Both the position numbers and the translations under genes were made by a program. From Sphingomonadaceae bacterium (GTDB lineage Bacteria; Pseudomonadota; Alphaproteobacteria; Sphingomonadales; Sphingomonadaceae), in contig JAECRT010000010.1 of the NCBI GenBank assembly GCA_016000085.1, positions 1-33,702 on the forward strand: DNA of 33,702 nucleotides, given 5' to 3'. Below are positions 20,216 through 26,889 of the stretch, one piece after another. Positions within the stretch are counted from its first letter, which is position 1; each line of letters starts with the position of its first letter. The notes beneath the pieces were generated by a model. The model did not search any database and had not been told where the DNA came from. It saw only the letters and a program-made list of their open reading frames with translations.

Positions 20216-22273
20216 TTACTGGTCGAGGAAGCTGCGCATCTTGCGGCTGCGGCTGGGGTGCTTGAGCTTGCGCAGCGCCTTTGCCTCGATCTGACGGATG
20301 CGTTCGCGGGTCACGCTGAACTGCTGGCCGACCTCTTCCAGCGTGTGATCGGTGTTCATGCCGATGCCAAAACGCATGCGCAGCACGCGTTCCTCGCGCG
20401 GGGTGAGGGAGGCAAGGACGCGGGTGACCGTTTCCTTCAGGTTCGCCTGGATCGCGGCGTCCACCGGGATGATCGCGTTCTTGTCCTCGATGAAGTCGCC
20501 CAGATGGCTGTCTTCCTCGTCGCCGATCGGCGTTTCGAGAGAGATCGGCTCCTTGGCGATCTTCATCACCTTGCGTACCTTCTCCAGCGGCATGGAGAGG
20601 CGCTCGGCCATCTCTTCCGGAGTCGGTTCGCGGCCCTGTTCGTGCAGGAACTGGCGGCTGGTGCGGACCAGCTTGTTGATCGTTTCGATCATGTGGACCG
20701 GGATACGGATGGTCCGCGCCTGATCCGCGATCGAACGGGTGATCGCCTGCCTGATCCACCAGGTCGCATAAGTGCTGAACTTGTAGCCGCGGCGATATTC
20801 GAACTTATCCACCGCCTTCATCAGGCCGATATTGCCTTCCTGAATGAGATCCAGGAATTGCAGGCCGCGATTGGTATATTTCTTGGCGATGGAGATGACG
20901 AGGCGCAGGTTGGCCTCCACCATTTCCTTCTTGGCGATGCGCGCTTCACGCTCGCCCTTTTGCACCATGTTGACGATGCGGCGGAACTCGCTGAGCGACA
21001 TGCCGGTCGCCTGCGCGATTTCGCCGATTTCATTGCGGATGCGGTCGACCGCGCAGCCTTCGGCGGCGACGAACGCCGTCCACTTCTTGTCGATGCCGCC
21101 GACCTTTTCCAGCCAGCCATCGTCCAGTTCATGGTTCACATAACGGTCGAGGAAGTCCTTGCGCGGCACTTTGTGCCGTTCGGCAAGGCGCAGCATCTGC
21201 CCGCCCAGCGCGGTCAGGCGCCGGTTATAGGCATAAAGCTGATCGACCAGATATTCGATCTTCTGCTGATGGAACTGGACGCTTTCGACTTGGGCGGTCA
21301 GGCTTTCACGCAGTTCCTGATAGTCGTCCTCATCCTTCTGGCTGAGCACTTCGCCAGTCGCCATGGCGAGCATGCGCGCTTCTTGCGCGGCGGAAAAGGC
21401 GCGGAAAATCTCCGTGATGGTCGCAAACTTCTCCAGCGCCATCGGCTTGAGCGTTTCTTCCATCTGAGCAAGCGACAGGGTGTTGTCTTCTTCCTCATCC
21501 TCTTCGACCCGGCGAGCGCGGCGTTCGGTGCCGTCCTCATCCTCGTCGGCGTCGACGGATTCTTCCTCCGGCTCTTCTTCTTCCTTGAAGCTGGGGCCAG
21601 CGGTCTTGGCGCTGATCTCGCCATCCTCGTCCTCGGCGCCTTCCTCCAGATTTTCCGGGGCAGGATCCTTGGAGAGCATCGCGTCGAGATCGAGGATCTC
21701 GCGCAGCTGCATTTCGCCATTGTTCAGCGCGGTCGACCATTCGATGATCGCGTTGAAGGTAGTCGGGCTTTCGCACAGGCCGAAGATCATCGTGTCGCGA
21801 CCGGCCTCGATCCGCTTGGCGATGGCGATTTCGCCTTCGCGGCTGAGCAGTTCGACCGCGCCCATTTCGCGCAGATACATGCGAACGGGATCGTCGGTAC
21901 GATCGACCGTTTCCTTCTTCTTTTCGGTGACGAGCTTGGGACCATCGTCATCCGATGCGTAGTCGGACGCATCGTCTTCATTGTCCTCGCGCTCGCGCTG
22001 TTCGTCGCCGTCTTCGCTGGCTTCTTCATTTTCGACGATGTTGACGCCCATGTCGTTGAGCGCGGACATGACATCCTCGATCTGCTCGGAGGACATCTGG
22101 TCCTGCGGCAGGGCGTCGTTCAGCTCGTCATAGGTGATGTAGCCACGCTTCTTGGCGCGAGCGAGCAGCTTCTTGACCGACGCTTCGTTGAGGTCGAGCA
22201 GGGGCGCATCGCCACCTTCATCACCGCCATCGCCCGCACCCGCCGCACTTTTGCTGTTCGCCTTGGTCGCCAT
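20216..22273 (-). CDS. rpoD: Primary sigma factor RpoD (sigma-70)
   Basis: Housekeeping sigma factor, 685 residues. Region 1.1 is at the N-terminus, then region 1.2 ([22 protein letters not shown]), and a long highly acidic non-conserved insert rich in Glu/Asp runs around residues 185-235. Region 2 carries [31 protein letters not shown], then region 3, and region 4.2 has the helix-turn-helix [21 protein letters not shown] lies 7 nt before the ATG. It follows dnaG by 42 bp in the macromolecular synthesis cluster and ends at the strong terminator. Confidence 0.99.
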   Translation of the reverse strand: MATKANSKSAAGAGDGGDEGGDAPLLDLNEASVKKLLARAKKRGYITYDELNDALPQDQMSSEQIEDVMSALNDMGVNIVENEEASEDGDEQREREDNEDDASDYASDDDGPKLVTEKKKETVDRTDDPVRMYLREMGAVELLSREGEIAIAKRIEAGRDTMIFGLCESPTTFNAIIEWSTALNNGEMQLREILDLDAMLSKDPAPENLEEGAEDEDGEISAKTAGPSFKEEEEPEEESVDADEDEDGTERRARRVEEDEEEDNTLSLAQMEETLKPMALEKFATITEIFRAFSAAQEARMLAMATGEVLSQKDEDDYQELRESLTAQVESVQFHQQKIEYLVDQLYAYNRRLTALGGQMLRLAERHKVPRKDFLDRYVNHELDDGWLEKVGGIDKKWTAFVAAEGCAVDRIRNEIGEIAQATGMSLSEFRRIVNMVQKGEREARIAKKEMVEANLRLVISIAKKYTNRGLQFLDLIQEGNIGLMKAVDKFEYRRGYKFSTYATWWIRQAITRSIADQARTIRIPVHMIETINKLVRTSRQFLHEQGREPTPEEMAERLSMPLEKVRKVMKIAKEPISLETPIGDEEDSHLGDFIEDKNAIIPVDAAIQANLKETVTRVLASLTPREERVLRMRFGIGMNTDHTLEEVGQQFSVTRERIRQIEAKALRKLKHPSRSRKMRSFLDQ

Positions 22274-22315
22274 GTATTCGCCTTAACTCCGTCGCCCCTG
22301 AGCGGGACGATCCAA

Positions 22316-24235
22316 TCAATCAATGTCTTGGGGCTGCGCCAGTTCCGCCAGACGGCGGTCATGTTCGGCCTTGAGTGCGCGCAAGCGTTGTTGCTCAGCG
22401 AGATTTTCTTCGCTGACATCGCTCTTGAACCGTCTCGTAGCCTCCGCCAGCGCCGTCTCCAACTCCGTCCCTTGCGCCATCACCCGAATGGCCTCCTCCA
22501 GATCACGCGAAAGGCGATCAGGGTCGGTGGTCATCCTGTGAGGGGTGAGTGTGAACGTGTCGGCCCGGAGCATCCCCTTAGCCATATTATACACTTCACC
22601 TTGCCCCAATATGGTAAGGAGGCCCTGCGTTTCAACAGTTTCTTTCTGAAAGGACGCACTAATCATCGCAGAGAGCAAACGGGCGAGCAGCGAATCGCCG
22701 ATTTGCAGCCCTGCCAGTGTCTCGCGGTGGCGGGCAATTTCATGAGGATGACGCAGCAGAGCCGCGAGAATGGCGCGTAAAAGCCGCTGTTCCATGCCGC
22801 TTTCGCCGATCGCGCGGGCTTCGTACCCCACCGGGGGCAGGGGCGCTTTCCAGTTCCCGCGCTTGTCGCGTTGCCACCGTGCGCCGGCATTGCCGCCACC
22901 GTTGCCGCTGCCCTGCGTCCGGGCAGAAGCGAAGCCGGTGTCGCGGCGGGCAAAGAACAGGGCGTCATACCGCTCGCGAAAGGCGTGGACATAATGGGCG
23001 CGGACATCGGGATGCTGGATCGAGTCGCTGAGCGCGCGCAGCCGCTGTTTGAGCGCGGCTTTCTGTTCGGGCGTATCGAGCGGGGCAGCGCCCTGTTCAT
23101 GGCTCCATAGCTGCTCGATCAACGGGCGTGCGCCGTCCAGCACCGCCGCCATCGCCGCCGGACCGCTGGCGCGCAGCAGGTCGTCGGGGTCTTGCCCCGT
23201 CGGCAGCGTGGCAAAGGCGAGGCTGTGGCCGGGGTGAAGCAGGGGCAGGGCGCGAGTGGCAGCGCGAATCGCGGCCTTTTGCCCGGCAGCGTCGCCATCG
23301 AAACACAGGATCGGCACTTCGACCATTTTCCACAGCCGTTCGATCTGATGCTCTGTCAGCGCGGTGCCGAGCGGAGCGACGGCATCGGTGAAGCCCGCCT
23401 GCGCCAGCGCGATAACGTCCATATAGCCTTCGACCACGATCACTCGCCCGGTGGAGCGGCTGGCGGGGGAGGCGCGGTCGATATTGTAGAGGGTGCGGCC
23501 CTTGTCGAACAATGGCGTGTCGGGCGAGTTGAGATATTTTGGTTCGCCCGCGCCCAGGATACGTCCGCCAAAGGCGATGGTGCGTCCGCGAATGTCGCGG
23601 ATGGGCAGCATCAGCCGGCCCCGGAAGCGGTCATAGCTGTCGCGCTTCTTCGCGTTGCCGCTGCCGCCCTCCAGCGCGTCGGGATCGATCAGCAGCCCCG
23701 CTTCGACCAGCATGGGTTCGCCGAAATCCTTGAGCGCGGCCTTCAAGCGGTTGCGCCCATCGGGGGAATAGCCAAAGCCGAAGGCGCGGCGGGTGGCGTC
23801 GCTGATGCCACGCTTAAGCAGGTAGGCGCGCGCGTCGGCGCCCTCGATCGCGTCGAGCTGCGTTTGGAAAAAGTCCTGCGCGGCGGCCATTGCGTCATGC
23901 AGCCCTTTGGCCTGTTCGGCACGCTTGGCGGCGCGCGGGTCGGCGGCGGGAACCTCCATGCCCGCCGATGCGGCCAGTTCCTTGACCGCTTCCATGAAGG
24001 GCAGGCCGCGCTGGTCGGTCATCCAGCGGATCGCATCGCCATGCGCGCCGCAGCCGAAGCAATGGTAGAAGCCCTTTTCGTCGTTGATCGTGAAGCTGGG
24101 CGTCTTTTCGTTATGGAACGGGCAGCAAGCCTTATACTCGCGGCCGGCCTTTTGCACCTTCACGCTCTTGCCGATGAGGGTCGACAGCGACGTGCGCGCG
24201 CGCAGTTCGTCGAGCCATTGCGGGGTGAGGCTCAT
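22316..24235 (-). CDS. dnaG: DNA primase DnaG
   Basis: Replication primase of 639 residues. The CHC2 zinc site is C38, H41, C59, C62. The TOPRIM core has E269 in VVEGYMDV and the D313-x-D315 pair in CFDGDA. The C-terminal about 150 residues form the DnaB-helicase-binding domain. The ATG at 24235 gives the normal family N-terminus (MSLTPQWLDELRAR). It lies directly against the end of the DUF559 element: the nuclease stop is 4 nt upstream, and the only GGAGG-like sequence (10 nt upstream) is one arm of the element's palindrome. See findings for what this may mean for primase translation. Confidence 0.99.
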   Translation of the reverse strand: MSLTPQWLDELRARTSLSTLIGKSVKVQKAGREYKACCPFHNEKTPSFTINDEKGFYHCFGCGAHGDAIRWMTDQRGLPFMEAVKELAASAGMEVPAADPRAAKRAEQAKGLHDAMAAAQDFFQTQLDAIEGADARAYLLKRGISDATRRAFGFGYSPDGRNRLKAALKDFGEPMLVEAGLLIDPDALEGGSGNAKKRDSYDRFRGRLMLPIRDIRGRTIAFGGRILGAGEPKYLNSPDTPLFDKGRTLYNIDRASPASRSTGRVIVVEGYMDVIALAQAGFTDAVAPLGTALTEHQIERLWKMVEVPILCFDGDAAGQKAAIRAATRALPLLHPGHSLAFATLPTGQDPDDLLRASGPAAMAAVLDGARPLIEQLWSHEQGAAPLDTPEQKAALKQRLRALSDSIQHPDVRAHYVHAFRERYDALFFARRDTGFASARTQGSGNGGGNAGARWQRDKRGNWKAPLPPVGYEARAIGESGMEQRLLRAILAALLRHPHEIARHRETLAGLQIGDSLLARLLSAMISASFQKETVETQGLLTILGQGEVYNMAKGMLRADTFTLTPHRMTTDPDRLSRDLEEAIRVMAQGTELETALAEATRRFKSDVSEENLAEQQRLRALKAEHDRRLAELAQPQDID

Positions 24236-24281
24236 AGCTTCAAAGCCCCTCCCTACCTAGGGAGGGGTTGGGGTGGGTAAT
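24236..24281. repeat. Left inverted repeat of the DUF559 element
   Basis: This 46-nt repeat matches the inverse of 24640-24685 at 42 of 46 positions. It contains a palindrome with 10-nt arms (24246-24255 and 24258-24267) and then, on the plus strand, a four-run G-quadruplex motif (24260-24277). It encodes the last 11 or so residues of the DUF559 protein and its stop codon, and carries the ribosome-site-like GGGAGGGG for dnaG. Confidence 0.92.
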
Positions 24282-24641
24282 CTTCTGCCTTTGAGGCAAG
24301 GCATTCGCGCGGTCTAGGATGACAGTCAGCACGCCATCCAGATTGTCACGAATATCGGCATTGGAGAAACGCAAAACCACATAGCCTTGATGGGCAAGAT
24401 CGAAGTCGCGATCCCGATCCTTGATTGGGTCATGGCGGTCATCGTCAATTTCGATGATCAGTCCCACGGATGGACAGAGAAAGTCGCAGATGTATGGTTC
24501 GATCACGGTCTGTCGGCGAAATTTGAAACCGCCCAGTTGGGAAGCGCGCAGAGCACTCCAGAGGCGACGTTCATAGTCCGTCGGTTCGCGCCGCATGTTT
24601 CGGGCATATAAGCCAAGTTTAGCATCAATGCGTAGCGCCAT
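24240..24641 (-). CDS. DUF559 (Vsr/PD-(D/E)XK-like) endonuclease-domain protein
   Basis: Predicted nuclease-fold protein of 133 residues. Family landmarks are PTDYERRLW with E24, the LGGFKFRRQ segment (36-44), D53 in ICDF, E64 and D66 in LIIEID, H70, and YVVLRFSN (87-94). These fit the restriction-endonuclease-like active site of the Vsr-related DUF559 family; the usual GGQH is DDRH here. Biochemical roles of the family are poorly known. The ATG at 24641 overlaps the inner edge of the right inverted repeat, and the tail THPNPSLGREGL is encoded by the left repeat. The stop lies 4 nt before dnaG. An in-frame ATG at 24689 outside the element would add repeat-encoded residues and lacks a spaced ribosome site. 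Confidence 0.88.
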   Translation of the reverse strand: MALRIDAKLGLYARNMRREPTDYERRLWSALRASQLGGFKFRRQTVIEPYICDFLCPSVGLIIEIDDDRHDPIKDRDRDFDLAHQGYVVLRFSNADIRDNLDGVLTVILDRANALPQRQKITHPNPSLGREGL

Positions 24642-24680
24642 GACCCACCCCAACCCCTCCCTTGGAAGGGAGGGGCTTTG
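24240..24680 (-). mobile_element. Putative DUF559 mobile element with inverted repeats and target duplication
   Basis: A 441-bp insert sits exactly between the yqeY stop and the dnaG start. It has inverted terminal repeats (ends CAAAG/CTTTG), one internal gene, and a flanking direct repeat TAGCT (24235-24239 and 24681-24685). Removing the insert and one TAGCT gives a 12-nt yqeY-dnaG gap with CAGGA 7 nt before the dnaG ATG, a sensible ancestral junction. Base composition inside looks less GC-rich than in dnaG. No known transposase is encoded; the DUF559 nuclease is the only candidate mobility protein. Confidence 0.75.
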
Positions 24681-24685
24681 TAGCT
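24640..24685. repeat. Right inverted repeat of the DUF559 element
   Basis: Inverse copy of 24236-24281. Its palindrome arms are 24654-24663 and 24666-24675, and its four-run G motif is on the minus strand (24661-24644), ending 2 nt before the DUF559 start codon. The two inner stem positions differ from the left copy in a compensatory way (A/T pair against T/A pair), so pairing is kept. Confidence 0.92.
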
Positions 24686-24693
24686 GCATCCTG

Positions 24694-25146
24694 TTAGCTC
24701 AGCGCCGCTTTCACCAGCCCACTCGCCTTGCTCATGTCGATCACGGTGCCGTGGCGTTCCTTCAAGACGGCCATGACCTTGCCCATGTCCTTCAGACTCG
24801 CCGCGCCCACCTCTGCCTTGATGCCTTCGATCGCGGCTGCCGTTTCTGCCTCGCTCAACTGGGTGGGGAGGAAGCTCTGGATCACGTCGAGTTCGACCTG
24901 TTCCTTGGCCGCCAGTTCGTCGCGGCCGCCGGTCGTGAACATTTCGATCGATTCGCGGCGCTGCTTGACCATCTTTTGCAGCACTTCGACCACGATGGCG
25001 TTATCATCCGGCACGGTGGTGGCGGTGCGCAGTTCGATGTCGCGGTCCTTGAGCTTGGCGAGAATGAGGCGCACGGCGGCTAGGCGCTCCTTGTCGCCAG
25101 CCTTCATGGCGGTGACCTGGGCACTCTTTAGCTGTTCGCGAATCAT
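24694..25146 (-). CDS. GatB/YqeY domain protein
   Basis: This 150-residue protein consists of a YqeY domain, related to the tail of the GatB amidotransferase subunit that contacts tRNA. The bacterial stand-alone form has no settled function. Family features include the N-terminal MIREQLKSAQVTAMKAGDKERLAAVRLIL, the QRRESIEMF segment and the C-terminal DMGKVMAVLKERH. The ATG at 25146 fits the family; AGGA lies 11 nt upstream. It is the first gene of the yqeY-dnaG-rpoD run and ends 8 nt before the right repeat of the DUF559 element. It is divergent from carA. Confidence 0.95.
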   Translation of the reverse strand: MIREQLKSAQVTAMKAGDKERLAAVRLILAKLKDRDIELRTATTVPDDNAIVVEVLQKMVKQRRESIEMFTTGGRDELAAKEQVELDVIQSFLPTQLSEAETAAAIEGIKAEVGAASLKDMGKVMAVLKERHGTVIDMSKASGLVKAALS

Positions 25147-25302
25147 GGCGATACGAATCCTGTCTGTCGGGAAAGGAGCAGATATAATGCGAAAAGAGAT
25201 TTTTAACAGACGTTGACCGCAGGGCGTAGCGGGCATAGGTGACCGGCCGTTTAACCCGCAGAACGACGGGTTCCCGCAAAAGCATAAAAGGACCGCTAGA
25301 CC
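25147..25302. promoter_or_regulatory. Divergent yqeY / carA promoter region
   Basis: This 156-bp intergenic region must hold promoters for both directions. On the plus strand a perfect TATAAT is at 25183-25188, with only a weak -35-like CTGTCT 17 nt upstream. This would give carA a leader of roughly 110 nt. The leader holds a small hairpin (AACCCG at 25253-25258 with CGGGTT at 25267-25272). No riboswitch or operator is recognised. Confidence 0.35.
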
Positions 25303-26466
25303 ATGGCTGACGCCAAGACCCTCATTGTGCCCAAAGGAGCGACAGGGGTCGTGGTATTTGCCGATGGCTCTGCCGTGTTCGGCCGTGGCTTTGGTGCGGT
25401 CGGCGATGCGGTGGGCGAATTGTGCTTCAACACGTCGATCACCGGCTATCAGGAAATCATGACCGACCCCAGCTATGCGGGGCAGATCATCAACTTCACC
25501 TTCCCCCATATCGGCAATGTCGGCACCAATGGCGATGATGTGGAGGCGGACGCCCCCCATGCGCTGGGCTGCATCGTGCGGGAGGACGTCACCGCGCCGA
25601 GCAATTTCCGCAACGCTCAGCCGTTCGACCAGTGGATGAGCGACAAGGGCCGCATCGGCCTGGCGGGTGTGGACACGCGCGCGCTGACCCGGATGATCCG
25701 GGAAAAGGGCGCGCCCAACGTCGTGATCGCCCACGATCCTGACGGCAAGTTCGACATCGCGGCGTTAGCCACGAAGGCGGCGGGCTGGCCGGGGCTGGAG
25801 GGGATGGACCTGGCCATCGCGGTGATGGGGCAGGAACGGCCCTGGGCCGATGGCGTGTGGACGCTGGGCCATGGCTATGATCTGGGGCAGGCCGGGGCCG
25901 AGCGCCCGCATGTCGTGGCGATCGATTATGGCGCGAAGAACAACATCTTCCGCAACCTGGTGCAGGCCGGGGCGCGCGTGACCGTGCTGCCCGCGACGGC
26001 GAGCTTCGATCAGGTGATGGCGCACAAGCCCGATGGCGTGTTCCTCTCCAACGGGCCGGGCGATCCCGCCGCGACGGGGGAATATGCGGTGCCGGTGATC
26101 CGGCAGGTGCTGGACGCGGACATTCCGCTGTTCGGCATCTGCTTGGGCCATCAGTTGCTGGGTCTGGCGGTGGGCGCCAAGACGATCAAGATGCATCAGG
26201 GCCATCGCGGCGCGAACCATCCGGTCAAGCGGCTGGAGGACGGCCTTGTCGAGATCACCAGCATGAACCATGGCTTTGCGGTCGATGTCGACACGCTGCC
26301 CGCCAATGCGCGCTCGACCCATGTGTCGCTCTTTGACGGTAGCAACTGCGGCATCGAACTGACGGATAAAAAGGCCTTTTCGGTCCAATATCATCCCGAA
26401 GCGTCGCCCGGTCCGCAGGACAGCTTCTACTTGTTCGAGCGGTTCGTGAAGGGCTTGAAGGCATGA
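25303..26466 (+). CDS. carA: Carbamoyl-phosphate synthase small subunit
   Basis: Glutamine amidotransferase subunit that releases ammonia for carbamoyl phosphate, the precursor of pyrimidines and arginine. The 387 residues have the CarA N-terminal domain (about 10-150) and a class I glutaminase domain with nucleophile C280 in GICLGHQ and the H364/E366 pair in YHPEASPGP. AAGGA lies upstream of the ATG. Its stop overlaps the start of the RraB-like gene by 4 nt (ATGA), and carB follows that gene. Confidence 0.99.
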   Translation: MADAKTLIVPKGATGVVVFADGSAVFGRGFGAVGDAVGELCFNTSITGYQEIMTDPSYAGQIINFTFPHIGNVGTNGDDVEADAPHALGCIVREDVTAPSNFRNAQPFDQWMSDKGRIGLAGVDTRALTRMIREKGAPNVVIAHDPDGKFDIAALATKAAGWPGLEGMDLAIAVMGQERPWADGVWTLGHGYDLGQAGAERPHVVAIDYGAKNNIFRNLVQAGARVTVLPATASFDQVMAHKPDGVFLSNGPGDPAATGEYAVPVIRQVLDADIPLFGICLGHQLLGLAVGAKTIKMHQGHRGANHPVKRLEDGLVEITSMNHGFAVDVDTLPANARSTHVSLFDGSNCGIELTDKKAFSVQYHPEASPGPQDSFYLFERFVKGLKA

Positions 26467-26831
26467 GCGTCAAGCTGCCCCCCGTCGACGAAGCGCGGCT
26501 GGCCGCCGAGTGGGAAGCCGACAAGGAAGTGCTCGCCAATCTTGCCGCCAATGGCGACAAGGCGCTGACCCCGCGGCCCGTGGACGTCAGCTTTCGGGGC
26601 AATGACAAGGATTTCGACCGCGTGCTGGAAATCGCCAGCCAGTTCGGCATGGTCGAACTAGACCGTGAAGAGGATGAGGATGGCGATCTGTTCCTGTTCC
26701 TCGAATGCGAGCAGGCGGTGGACGAAGCATCGATCCGCGCGCTGACGAAGACATGCCTCCAGATCGAAATCCTGTGCGGCGTCGAATATGACGGCTGGGG
26801 TTGCGAGGCCCGGACGGGGGGCGTGCATTGA
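26463..26831 (+). CDS. RraB-family (RNase E inhibitor-like) protein
   Basis: A 122-residue acidic protein resembling the RraB family, whose E. coli member binds RNase E and modulates RNA decay. Shared features are the N-terminal WEADKEVLANLAANGDKALTPRPVDVSF, an alpha/beta core with a run of Asp/Glu (EEDEDGD), and the closing GVEYDGWGCEA typical of the family. It is translationally coupled to carA (ATGA overlap) and sits 58 bp before carB, so it is embedded in the carbamoyl-phosphate synthase operon. Whether it acts on RNase E in this organism is not shown by the sequence. Confidence 0.8.
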   Translation: MSVKLPPVDEARLAAEWEADKEVLANLAANGDKALTPRPVDVSFRGNDKDFDRVLEIASQFGMVELDREEDEDGDLFLFLECEQAVDEASIRALTKTCLQIEILCGVEYDGWGCEARTGGVH

Positions 26832-26889
26832 ACGCCATTATGCAAATAGCGCGCGCCAGCGCCCACAACCATAAACCAGAGGCCAAATA

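Noticed and set aside
20198-22780. An 860-residue open frame on the plus strand opposite rpoD and part of dnaG
   Set aside because: It mirrors the codon pattern of two certain core genes, shows no domain, and has no ribosome site; long antisense frames are expected in GC-rich DNA.
25147-25734. A longer YqeY protein starting inside carA
   Set aside because: The extension is antisense to carA and past the normal family start at 25146.
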